From the NCBI GenBank assembly GCA_949878885.1, contig CATLBN010000006.1, forward strand, positions 1-64,000: a DNA stretch of 64,000 bases. The letters run 5' to 3'. This document shows positions 40,718 through 50,154 of the stretch, in pieces. The translations under genes and the position numbers were made by a program. Position 1 is the stretch's first letter. Each line of letters begins with the position of its first letter. The notes below the pieces were generated by a model. That model did not search any database. It was not told the DNA's origin and saw nothing but the letters and a program-made list of their open reading frames with translations. This DNA is from an uncultured Clostridia bacterium. Lineage in GTDB: Bacteria > Bacillota > Clostridia > Christensenellales > Borkfalkiaceae.

Positions 40718-43700
40718 ATGGGTCTTATAAAATTTATTCTCGGCGCCGATTCCAGAAGCGCGCTGAAAAGATTAAATAAACTTGCAAACAAGGTTGAAGA
40801 ATTAGAGCCTAAGTATTCGGCTATGTCCGACGACGAGTTAAAAAATCAAACTCAGGTACTCAAAGGCAGGCTTGCGGCGGGCGAAACGCTTGACGATATA
40901 ATGTTCGACGCGTTTGCCGCTCTGCGCGAAGCAAGTTGGCGCGTTCTTAAAATGAAGCATTTCCACGTGCAGATTGTCGGCGGCATATGTTTGCATCAGG
41001 GGCGTATTGCCGAAATGAAAACGGGCGAAGGCAAAACGCTTGTTTCAACGCTTCCCGCATATTTAAACGCGTTATCCGGAAAAGGCGTTCACATAGTTAC
41101 CGTAAACGACTATCTTGCAAAGCGCGACGCAGAGTGGATGGGCAAAGTTCATAAATTTATGGGGCTTACCGTAGGCGTAGTAGTTCCCGGTATGGACGAC
41201 GAGGATAAAAAAAGGTCGTACGCCTGCGACATTATTTACGCAACCAATAACGAACTCGGTTTCGACTATTTGAGGGATAATCTTAAAACAAACATTCCTT
41301 CTATGGTTCAGCGCGAACTTAATTATTGCATAATCGACGAAGTTGACTCTATTTTGATAGACGAAGCGAGAACGCCGCTTATTATTTCAGGCAGGGGCGG
41401 AGAAAGTTCCAAACTTTACGAGGACGTGGACAGGTTTGTCCGCACGCTTTCCGGCGGATTTGACGACGATAAAAAGGACGCGGAAAAGAAAGCGCCTTCA
41501 CGCCGCAAAAAAGATTTAAGCGAAGCCGAGCAGCAGGCGCAGGACAAGCTTGCGCGTGTTCTACAAGAAATGGAAAATTGGGATTACATTATAGACAGAA
41601 AGGATAAGTCTGTAACCATTACCGAAAAAGGCGCGGAAAAAGCCGAAAGATTTTTCAATATAAAAAACTTGGGCGATATAGAAAACGCCGAATTAAACCA
41701 TCACATCCAACAGGCTTTAAAAGCGCACGAATTGTTCCATAACGGCGAGGAATATATAGTTTCCGCCGACGGCGAAATTTTAATCGTAGACGAATTTACT
41801 GGCCGTGTTTTGAACGGCAGACGCTATTCCGACGGACTGCATCAGGCAATAGAAGCCAAAGAAAAGGTAAAAGTTAAGGAAGAAAACAAAACGCACGCAA
41901 CAGTAACCTTCCAAAACTATTTCAGGCTTTACAACAAACTTGCCGGTATGACGGGTACGGCAATGACCGAAGAAGACGAATTCAGAACAATTTATTCGCT
42001 TGACGTTGTGCCTATTCCCACCAACCGTCCCGTGCAGAGAGTGGACTATGCGGATATGATTTATTCCACCGAAGAAGGCAAAAAGAAAGCTATTGTAAAC
42101 GAAGTTGTAGAACGCCACGCCAAGGGTCAGCCTATTCTTATAGGTACGGTTACAGTAGACAAGTCGGAAGAAATTTCAAGGCTTTTGCGCCGTAACGGTG
42201 TTAAGCATAATATACTAAACGCTAAAAACCACGAACGCGAAGCCGAGATAGTTGCGCAGGCAGGCAGATTAAACGCAGTTACCATTGCAACCAATATGGC
42301 AGGACGCGGAACGGATATTCTGCTTGGCGGCAACCCCGAATACCTTGCAAAAAAACGTATGCGAGAAGAAGGCTTCGACCACGAAATGGTTGAAGTTGCA
42401 ATTTCTTACGCGGACAGAGAGTTTACCGAAGACGAGCAGAAGGCCCGCGCCAGATACGCCGAGCTGTACGCAGGATATAAAAAGGAAACCGACGAAGAAA
42501 AGCAGCAGGTTATAAAAGCGGGCGGACTTTGTATTTTGGGTACCGAACGCCACGAATCGCGCCGTATAGACAACCAGCTCCGCGGACGTGCCGGACGTCA
42601 GGGCGACCCCGGAGATTCTATATTCTTTATTTCGCTTGAAGACGACCTTGCAAAGCGTTTCGGCGGCGAAAGTATGAAAAAGTTGTACAACGTTTTCAAA
42701 ATTGACGACGACCAGTGTTTGCAGTCTAAAATGCTTACGCGCAGTATCGAAAACGCCCAAAAAGCAATAGAGGGCAGAAACTTCGGAATAAGAAAGCATA
42801 CTTTGCAGTATGACGAAGTTATGAACGAACAGCGTAAAACCATATACGGCGAGCGTATGAAGGTTTTAAAGGGCGAAGACGTGCACGAGCAAATGCTGAA
42901 ATATATTCCCGATTATATAGAAAAGGTTGTTGCGGAAGCCGTTAATACCGACGAAATGCCCGAAAAGTGGGATGAAAACGCTCTTAACGAAGCGCTTAAA
43001 CAAAAAGTTTATCCCGACGAGTGCGATTTTGAAATTACGCGCGATATGCTTGAGCGTTGGGATTACGAACACGCTATAAAGAAAATTTCGAAAGAAGTTA
43101 TAAAAGCTTACGAACAGAAAATTTTTAATATAAGCGAAGAAACCGACGGACAGGTGGATTACCGCCAAGTTGAGCGCAACGAACTTTTAAGGGGCGTTGA
43201 CAGAAACTGGATTGATCATATAGACGCTATGGACCAATTAAGAAAAGGTATCGGTCTGCGCGGATACGCACAGCAAGACCCCGTTATTGCCTACAAGCAG
43301 GAAGGCTATGAAATGTTTGAAGAAATGATAGGGCGCGTTCAGACGACTACCATTTCAAGGCTGTTAAAGGGCAGAATCGTCCGCGTGCAGAGCAACAGAC
43401 CCGTTCCCGTACAGAGAATGGGTGCAAAAGAAGATATATCGCCTGTAAATCCCGCAGTAGCGGCACGAGCACGCGAAATTATGGAACAGCGCGCCAAAGA
43501 AAACGAAGAAAAGGCAAAGCAGAGCCAAGCTCAAAACGCAGCGCAGATACCTTCAGCGGCACCCGTTATAGGCGAAGCTCCGCAAGCTCCTAAAGATTTG
43601 GCAACCAATATAGGCGGCAAGCAGCAGCCCAAAGTTGCGCCCAAATCGGCAAAAGTAGGCAGAAACGACCCTTGCCCTTGCGGAAGCGGCAAAAAGTATA

Positions 43701-43732
43701 AAGACTGCTGTTATTGGAAAGACCATAATTAA
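40718..43732 (+). CDS. secA: Preprotein translocase ATPase subunit SecA
   Basis: MRTGEGKT-like MKTGEGKTLVSTLPAYLNAL; TNNELGFDYLRDN; NMAGRGTDI; C-terminal NDPCPCGSGKKYKDCC. Start moved to MGLIKFILGADS. Confidence 0.98.
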   Translation: MGLIKFILGADSRSALKRLNKLANKVEELEPKYSAMSDDELKNQTQVLKGRLAAGETLDDIMFDAFAALREASWRVLKMKHFHVQIVGGICLHQGRIAEMKTGEGKTLVSTLPAYLNALSGKGVHIVTVNDYLAKRDAEWMGKVHKFMGLTVGVVVPGMDDEDKKRSYACDIIYATNNELGFDYLRDNLKTNIPSMVQRELNYCIIDEVDSILIDEARTPLIISGRGGESSKLYEDVDRFVRTLSGGFDDDKKDAEKKAPSRRKKDLSEAEQQAQDKLARVLQEMENWDYIIDRKDKSVTITEKGAEKAERFFNIKNLGDIENAELNHHIQQALKAHELFHNGEEYIVSADGEILIVDEFTGRVLNGRRYSDGLHQAIEAKEKVKVKEENKTHATVTFQNYFRLYNKLAGMTGTAMTEEDEFRTIYSLDVVPIPTNRPVQRVDYADMIYSTEEGKKKAIVNEVVERHAKGQPILIGTVTVDKSEEISRLLRRNGVKHNILNAKNHEREAEIVAQAGRLNAVTIATNMAGRGTDILLGGNPEYLAKKRMREEGFDHEMVEVAISYADREFTEDEQKARARYAELYAGYKKETDEEKQQVIKAGGLCILGTERHESRRIDNQLRGRAGRQGDPGDSIFFISLEDDLAKRFGGESMKKLYNVFKIDDDQCLQSKMLTRSIENAQKAIEGRNFGIRKHTLQYDEVMNEQRKTIYGERMKVLKGEDVHEQMLKYIPDYIEKVVAEAVNTDEMPEKWDENALNEALKQKVYPDECDFEITRDMLERWDYEHAIKKISKEVIKAYEQKIFNISEETDGQVDYRQVERNELLRGVDRNWIDHIDAMDQLRKGIGLRGYAQQDPVIAYKQEGYEMFEEMIGRVQTTTISRLLKGRIVRVQSNRPVPVQRMGAKEDISPVNPAVAARAREIMEQRAKENEEKAKQSQAQNAAQIPSAAPVIGEAPQAPKDLATNIGGKQQPKVAPKSAKVGRNDPCPCGSGKKYKDCCYWKDHN

Positions 43733-43800
43733 TACGCCGCAGGCATTGCCTGCAATATTAAAGCGTTAATAAAACAATTAAAAACCTATAAACGGAAATT

Positions 43801-44901
43801 ATGTTTAAAGCAGACGATTACAGATTAAAATTAAAGGCCTTGGAAGTAACTTTGTCGGAGGCGAAATACGCGCTTGATATAGATAATTTAGGCGTGCGCC
43901 TTGCCGAACTTAAAAGCGAGCAGGAAAAGCCGGAAGTGTGGCAGGACTTGGAGAAATCCAAAAAAATAGGCAGAGAAGTCGCTTTGGTAGAAGGCAAAAT
44001 AAATTCTTATAAAACGGGCGAAGGCGCCATTGCAGACGCAAACGCTTTTATAGATTTAATAGAGGAAGCCGACGACGAAAGTTTAATACCAGAGCTTGAA
44101 ACTATGATTTCCGCCGCCGAAGAAGATATTGAAAATATGCGTATCCGCGCACTTTTGCGCGGCGATTACGACGCAAACAACGCAATTTTAAACCTTCATT
44201 CCGGCGCGGGCGGCACCGAAGCGTGCGATTGGACGCAAATGCTTTACAGAATGTACTGCCGCTATTGCGAAAAGCAGGGATTTAAAGTTACTGAATTAGA
44301 CTTTGAAGACGGCGACGAAGCCGGTTTGAAATCCGTAAGTTTCAAAATAGAAGGCGAAAACGCATACGGGTTTTTAAAGGCGGAAAAGGGCGTGCACAGA
44401 CTTGTGCGCATTTCCCCGTTCGATTCCAACAAACGCAGGCATACTTCGTTTGCTTCGCTTGAAGTTATGCCTGAGGTAGACGACGAGAACGAAGTTGAAA
44501 TAAAGGACGAGGACATAAGAATTGACGTTTACCGCGCAAGCGGAGCCGGCGGACAAAAGGTAAATAAAACCGAAACCGCAATTCGCATAACTCACTATCC
44601 TACGGGTATAGTGGTTACCTGCCAAAACGAAAGAAGTCAGCTTCAAAATAAAGCTATGGCTTTTGAATATCTGCGCGCAAAACTTGTTGAGCGCAAAATT
44701 GCAGACAGAGAAGCCGCCGACGCCGAAATTAAAGGCGAAATAAAAAAAATAGAATGGGGCAGTCAAATCCGTTCTTACGTTTTCTGTCCGTACACTCTTG
44801 TAAAAGACCACAGAACGGGTTTTGAAAACACAAACGTTCAAGCGGTTATGGACGGAGATATTCAGGGATTTATTATAGACTATCTTAAAAAAACAGTTTA
44901 A
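43801..44901 (+). CDS. prfB: Peptide chain release factor 2
   Basis: SGAGGTEACDWTQML (GGQ region RASGAGGQKVNKTETAIRITH); immediately downstream of secA. Confidence 0.96.
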   Translation: MFKADDYRLKLKALEVTLSEAKYALDIDNLGVRLAELKSEQEKPEVWQDLEKSKKIGREVALVEGKINSYKTGEGAIADANAFIDLIEEADDESLIPELETMISAAEEDIENMRIRALLRGDYDANNAILNLHSGAGGTEACDWTQMLYRMYCRYCEKQGFKVTELDFEDGDEAGLKSVSFKIEGENAYGFLKAEKGVHRLVRISPFDSNKRRHTSFASLEVMPEVDDENEVEIKDEDIRIDVYRASGAGGQKVNKTETAIRITHYPTGIVVTCQNERSQLQNKAMAFEYLRAKLVERKIADREAADAEIKGEIKKIEWGSQIRSYVFCPYTLVKDHRTGFENTNVQAVMDGDIQGFIIDYLKKTV

Positions 44902-44960
44902 TAAAAACGCATATTTGCCTAAATAAATATGCGCCGCAAAGCAAGTTTGTTTTTTAACAT

Positions 44961-45995
44961 ATGTATCAAAAATCAACTTTTAAAATAAAAAAAGACCCCA
45001 TAATTTTGGGGTTGGAATCCAGCTGCGACGAAACTGCCGCCGCCGTAATCTGCGGCAGGCGGCTTTTGTCCGACGAAATTATATCTTCTGCAACCGAGCA
45101 GGCTAAATACGGCGGCGTCGTTCCCGAAATCGCATCAAGGGCGCATACCGAAGCGGTTGACGAAGTTGTTTGTCGCGCGCTTAAAAAAGCCGGAGTTACT
45201 GTTAAAGATTTGGATGCGGTTGCGGTAACCTACGGCGCAGGGCTTTTGGGGGCGCTTTTGGTCGGTTTGTCGTTTGCCAAAGCTTTGGCGTACACGCTTA
45301 ATATTCCTCTTATAGCGGTAAACCATATCCGCGGTCATCTTGCGGCGGCTTATCTTGTAGACGTAAATTTAAAACCTCCGTTTATTACCCTGCTTGCAAG
45401 CGGCGGACATACCGCAATTCTGCATACAGAAAGCTACACCTCTTTTTCTATGTTGGGGTCCACTTGCGACGACGCGGCGGGCGAAGCGTTTGATAAAGTT
45501 GCGCGCGTTTTGTCGCTGCCTTATCCCGGCGGCGTAAACGTTGAACGGCTTGCGGCAGGCGGCAGCGGCAGCATTAAATTTCCGCAGGCGCTTGTCAGCG
45601 GAGGAAATTTAAAGTTTTCGTACAGCGGACTTAAAACTTCGGTAATTAACTACTGCCACAATGCCGAACAAAAGGGCGAAAAAATCAATCCTGCCGACGT
45701 TGCTTACGCGTTTCAGCGCTCCGCTGTTGACCCGCTTGTAAAAAAAACCGTAGAATGCGCCTTGAAAGCAGGCGTAAAAACGGTAACCGCAGGCGGCGGA
45801 GTTATTGCAAACGGTTATTTGCGCTCCTCTTTAAGCGAAGCCTGTGCCGCCGCCGGATTAAAACTTGTTTTGCCCGAAAAAAGATATTGCACCGATAACG
45901 CGGCTATGATTGCCGCCGAAGGTTTAATACAGTATAACGCTTGTAACTTTGCAGATATGAACATAAACGCACAGGCGCAAATACCGCTTAAATAA
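44961..45995 (+). CDS. tsaD: tRNA N6-adenosine threonylcarbamoyltransferase
   Basis: ILGLESSCDETAAAV; VPEIASRAH; NHIRGHLAAAYL; LLASGGHTAIL; AGGGVIANGYLR. Confidence 0.97.
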   Translation: MYQKSTFKIKKDPIILGLESSCDETAAAVICGRRLLSDEIISSATEQAKYGGVVPEIASRAHTEAVDEVVCRALKKAGVTVKDLDAVAVTYGAGLLGALLVGLSFAKALAYTLNIPLIAVNHIRGHLAAAYLVDVNLKPPFITLLASGGHTAILHTESYTSFSMLGSTCDDAAGEAFDKVARVLSLPYPGGVNVERLAAGGSGSIKFPQALVSGGNLKFSYSGLKTSVINYCHNAEQKGEKINPADVAYAFQRSAVDPLVKKTVECALKAGVKTVTAGGGVIANGYLRSSLSEACAAAGLKLVLPEKRYCTDNAAMIAAEGLIQYNACNFADMNINAQAQIPLK

Positions 45996-46057
45996 CGCCG
46001 TATATAAAAGCCTGTTGCCGAGCGGTCAGCTTTTACAAAACATTTTAATATTTACTT

Positions 46058-46263
46058 ATGAACGGATTTGCCGAAAGATTAAAATATTTACGCGAATAAT
46101 GCTGGCTTACTCAAAAAGAGTTTGCAAATATAAGCAAAGCGGACGGCGATGAAAATTCAGAAAAACGAAAAAGAAAAATGTTGCTCTATGTTTTTAAAAA
46201 TTGTCTACCCAAACGCAAGACTCTGTTTTAAATGCGGCGCAGCTGCTTTCGCAAAAACGTTAA
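46058..46263 (+). pseudogene. Degenerate XRE-family HTH regulator
   Basis: MNGFAERLKYLRE*CWLTQKEFANISKA in one frame (TAA at codon 14), then another frame reads STQTQDSVLNAAQLLSQKR* like an XRE C-terminus. Confidence 0.6.
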
Positions 46264-46464
46264 AATAATAAATTTATATATGTAAATGTGCAAATGTGTG
46301 CTGTTGAATATTTGCGCATAAATACTTTTTGGCTTGAGTACGGCGGAGTTTAATTAAGACAAGCTCATTAAAAGCAAGCATAAAAATAACAAATAAAAAC
46401 AAGTTAAAATTTGCTTTACTTTTTAATCGGTGTTTTATATAATTAATGCACAACTTTATTAAAA

Positions 46465-46696
46465 GCTATGACAAAGGACAACGCCTTAAAACTTATTGCT
46501 TTAAAGAGAGCTTCCGTTCGGTGCAAGGGAGCAAGCGGGTTTTACGGATATCCCCTTTCAGCTTACTTTCCTAACGCTTTTTGCTTTTAAGAGAGTACGG
46601 TTTCGTAACCCGTTACAAGTTACGGCAAATGCAGGTTTGTTTTGGTGGTATAAAAAACGCGTGTAAAGCGTTCCGAAGCACGGAACGCTTTTTTTG
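46465..46696 (+). promoter_or_regulatory. T-box riboswitch leader of ileS
   Basis: GACAAAGGACAA; AGAGAGC..GGUGCAAG stem I element; UUUGGUGGUAUAAAAAACGCG T-box; terminator at 46665-46695 (aaagcgttccg/cggaacgcttt + T-run); next gene is ileS; AUC at about 46550 is a candidate specifier. Confidence 0.9.
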
Positions 46697-46749
46697 TATC
46701 GTTTTACACTCTTGCATAAAAATTTTAAAACATATTTTTCGGAGAATTT

Positions 46750-49700
46750 ATGTACAAGAAAGTAGACACGTCGCTGGATTTTGTGGAAAGAGAAAAAGAA
46801 ATTATAAACTTTTGGAAAGAAAACAAAGTTTTCGAACAAAGCGTATCTTCTAACGAAGGCGGCGCGGAATTTTCGTTTTACGACGGTCCGCCCACAGCAA
46901 ACGGCAAGCCGCACATAGGGCATATTTTAACGCGCGTTATGAAAGATATTATTCCGCGCTATCAAACTATGAAGGGTAAGCACGTTTTAAGAAAAGCGGG
47001 TTGGGATACGCACGGGCTTCCTGTTGAATTGGAAGTTGAAAAATCGCTTGGTTTAGACGGAAAGCAGCAGATAGAAAGCTACGGAATAGAGCCGTTTATT
47101 AAAAGCTGTAAGCAATCGGTTTGGAAATACAAAACCGAATGGGAAAAAATGAGCGACAGGGTTGGCTATTGGGTGGATATGGACAACCCCTACGTAACCT
47201 ATAACGATAATTATATAGAATCGGAGTGGTGGGCGCTTAAAGAAATGCACAAAAAAGGGCTTTTGTATAAGGGGCATAAAATTGTACCCTATTGCCCCAG
47301 GTGCGGTACGGCGCTTTCTTCTCACGAAGTGGCGCAGGGATATAAATCCGTTAAAGAGAATTCCGCGGTTGCGCGTTTTAAGGTTAAAGGCTTTGAAAAC
47401 CGCTATATTTTGGCGTGGACAACAACGCCTTGGACGCTTCCTTCCAACGTTGCGCTGTGTATGAACCCCAACGAAGCTTACGTTGAGATAGAATCCGAAG
47501 GCGTGCGCTATATTCTTGCGGAAACGCTTGCACCTAAATTTTTTGAAATGTTTACGGTTGTTGATAAAAAGCTGGGACGCGAATGGGAGGGGCTTGAATA
47601 CGAACCGCTTTTCAGTCAGACGAGCGAGGAAATAAAACGCATTTCTCCCGCAAATGCGCAGGTTAAAGCGCACTTTATAGTTTGCGATACCTACGTAACT
47701 ATGGGCGACGGCACGGGCGTGGTGCATATTGCTCCTGCTTTCGGCGAGGACGACTATAAAGTAGGCAAGCGTTATAATCTGCCCGTTGTGCAGCTTATAA
47801 ACGAGCGCGGCTGTTTTGACGGACGTTTTAAAGAACTTGAAGGGCTGTTTGCAAAAAAAGCCGACAAACGCGTTTTGGATATGCTTGAAAACAGCGGACT
47901 TTTATTTAAAGTTATTCCGTTTGAACACGATTATCCTCATTGCTGGCGCTGCGATACTCCGCTTTTGTATTATGCAAAGTCAAGTTGGTTTATAGAGGTA
48001 ACTAAGGTTAAAGAACAAATAATCGCCGCAAACCGTTCCGTAAATTGGATGCCCGAAAATATTAAAGAGGGCAGAATGGGCAATTTCCTTGAAAACGTTA
48101 TAGATTGGGGACTTTCGCGCGACAGATATTGGGGAACGCCGCTGCCTGTTTGGGTTTGCCCAGATTGCGGCGAAATAGAGGTTATAGGCAGCAAAAACGA
48201 ACTTAAAGAAAAGTGCGGAATACCTAAGAATGAAGATATAGAACTGCACCGTCCGTATTTGGACAATCTTATTTGCAAATGCCCCAAGTGCGGCGGCGCA
48301 ATGAAGCGCACGCCCGAAGTTATAGATTGCTGGTTCGATTCGGGGTCTATGCCGTTTGCGCAATATCATTACCCGTTTGAAAACGAAAAGCTTTTTAAAA
48401 GCACTTTCCCTGCCGACTTCATTTCCGAAGCGGTTGACCAAACGCGCGGCTGGTTTTATACGCTGCTTGTAATAAATACCGTGCTGTTCGGTAAAGCGCC
48501 GTTTAAAAACTGCATTGTTTTGGGGCACGTTAACGATAAAAACGGCATAAAAATGTCTAAGCACAAGGGTAACGTAGTAGACCCGTGGAGCGTTTTGGAT
48601 AAGCAGGGCGCGGATGCTGTGCGTTGGTATTTTTATACCGCCTCGGCGCCTTGGCTGCCTTCGAGATTTGCCGAAGAAACGGTTTCCGAAGCGCAGAGAA
48701 AATATATAGGCACGCTGTGGAATACCTATGCGTTTTTTACCTTGTATGCGGAAATAGATAAATACGACCCTTCCGAATACGATTTAAAAAAGTGCAGGCT
48801 TTCGCTTTTGGATAAATGGATACTTTCAAAGCTTAACACGCTTGTTAAGTTTACGGACGAATGTCTTGCGCGATACGAAATTTTTGAAAGCGCCCGCGCT
48901 TTGCAGGATTTTTGCGACGTGCTGTCAAATTGGTACGTACGCCGCGGCAGAGACAGGTATTGGGGCGCCGAGATGACTCAAGATAAGGCGGCGGCGTATA
49001 CAACACTGTACACGGTTTTGGTTACGATTGCAAAGCTTACCGCGCCTTATACGCCGTTTATTGCAGAAATGATGTATTTGAATTTGGTGCCGCAGTTTAA
49101 TAAAAACGCGCCTAAGTCGGTGCATCTATGCCGTTTCCCTGTAGCCGACGAAAAATTTATAGACAAAAAACTTGAAGACGGAATGGCTCAGGTTTTGGAT
49201 ATAGTAATTTTGGGCAGAGCGGCGCGAAACGCAGGCAACGTTAAAAACAGACAGCCGCTTGGGGAAATGTTTGTTGTGTCTGATAAACTTGCCGAACTTT
49301 CCAATGAAGAAAAGAGTATAGTTTTAGACGAACTTAACGTTAAAGAGTTTAAGGTTGCCAAGGACGCGGAAAAATATATAAGCTATAAAATAAAGCCCCA
49401 ACTTAAAACTCTCGGTCCAAAATACGGCAAAAAATTAGGCGATATATCCAAGTTTTTTGCAAACTGCAATGCAAAAGAAGTTATAGACGCAACCAGAAAC
49501 GGCGGCGAATATAAAATTGCGGACCTTGACGTAACTTTGCGACAGGAAGATTTGCAGGTGTTTTCCGAAAGCGCAGGCGGCTATGTAGCCGCTGCGGATA
49601 AAGGAATTACCGTTGCGCTTAACACCGCTTTGACGGAAGAACTTGTTTTAGAGGGCTTTGAGCGCGAACTTATTTCAAGAATACAGAATATGCGCAAAGA

Positions 49701-49893
49701 AGCGGGATTTGAAGTAACCGACAGAATAGAGGTTTATTTTAAAGCTTGCGGCAAAGCTAAAGAAGTTTTGGCAAAGGGCGCGTTTGCCGGCGACGTGCTT
49801 GCAAATAAAATTTGCGAAGGCAGTGCGGACGGATTTACGCGCGAACAGAACGTAAACGGCGAAACAGTTGTTTTAACGCTTATAAAACAATAA
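46750..49893 (+). CDS. ileS: Isoleucine-tRNA ligase
   Basis: YDGPPTANGKPHIGHILTRVMKDIIPRYQTMKG; WDTHGLPVE; KMSKHKGN; 1047 aa. Confidence 0.98.
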   Translation: MYKKVDTSLDFVEREKEIINFWKENKVFEQSVSSNEGGAEFSFYDGPPTANGKPHIGHILTRVMKDIIPRYQTMKGKHVLRKAGWDTHGLPVELEVEKSLGLDGKQQIESYGIEPFIKSCKQSVWKYKTEWEKMSDRVGYWVDMDNPYVTYNDNYIESEWWALKEMHKKGLLYKGHKIVPYCPRCGTALSSHEVAQGYKSVKENSAVARFKVKGFENRYILAWTTTPWTLPSNVALCMNPNEAYVEIESEGVRYILAETLAPKFFEMFTVVDKKLGREWEGLEYEPLFSQTSEEIKRISPANAQVKAHFIVCDTYVTMGDGTGVVHIAPAFGEDDYKVGKRYNLPVVQLINERGCFDGRFKELEGLFAKKADKRVLDMLENSGLLFKVIPFEHDYPHCWRCDTPLLYYAKSSWFIEVTKVKEQIIAANRSVNWMPENIKEGRMGNFLENVIDWGLSRDRYWGTPLPVWVCPDCGEIEVIGSKNELKEKCGIPKNEDIELHRPYLDNLICKCPKCGGAMKRTPEVIDCWFDSGSMPFAQYHYPFENEKLFKSTFPADFISEAVDQTRGWFYTLLVINTVLFGKAPFKNCIVLGHVNDKNGIKMSKHKGNVVDPWSVLDKQGADAVRWYFYTASAPWLPSRFAEETVSEAQRKYIGTLWNTYAFFTLYAEIDKYDPSEYDLKKCRLSLLDKWILSKLNTLVKFTDECLARYEIFESARALQDFCDVLSNWYVRRGRDRYWGAEMTQDKAAAYTTLYTVLVTIAKLTAPYTPFIAEMMYLNLVPQFNKNAPKSVHLCRFPVADEKFIDKKLEDGMAQVLDIVILGRAARNAGNVKNRQPLGEMFVVSDKLAELSNEEKSIVLDELNVKEFKVAKDAEKYISYKIKPQLKTLGPKYGKKLGDISKFFANCNAKEVIDATRNGGEYKIADLDVTLRQEDLQVFSESAGGYVAAADKGITVALNTALTEELVLEGFERELISRIQNMRKEAGFEVTDRIEVYFKACGKAKEVLAKGAFAGDVLANKICEGSADGFTREQNVNGETVVLTLIKQ

Positions 49894-49910
49894 ATTCGAC
49901 ATTAATTTCA

Positions 49911-49944
49911 AAAAACGCTCATAGGTTATTCTATGAGCGTTTTT
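49911..49944 (+). terminator. Perfect 14-bp hairpin between ileS and feoA that includes the feoA ATG
   Basis: aaaaacgctcatag-gttatt-ctATGagcgttttt. Confidence 0.8.
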
Positions 49945-50154
49945 GATTTGCAAATGGGCGAAACGGGTAAAATTTCGTCGATAAATGTTACGGGCGCGGC
50001 AAAAGCCAGACTTAATTCACTTGGAATAAAAGAAGGCGGACTTGTGGAAGTTTTAAGTTTTTCGCTTTTTAAAAGCAGCGTTCTTATATCCTGTTCTGCG
50101 GTGCGCGTGGGATTGAGAAAGTCCATAGCGCAAAAAATAGAGGTTCAGCTTTGA
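49933..50154 (+). CDS. feoA: FeoA family protein
   Basis: 73 aa SH3-like; ITLNVTGAAK-type core, RLNSLGIKEGGLVEVLSF; followed by feoB. Confidence 0.85.
   Translation: MSVFDLQMGETGKISSINVTGAAKARLNSLGIKEGGLVEVLSFSLFKSSVLISCSAVRVGLRKSIAQKIEVQL

Noticed and set aside
45996-46464. Possible tRNA or small RNA in the tsaD-ileS gap
   Set aside because: No cloverleaf or conserved RNA motif seen apart from the downstream T-box
47053-47727. 224-aa minus-strand ORF
   Set aside because: Antisense to ileS; shadow ORF
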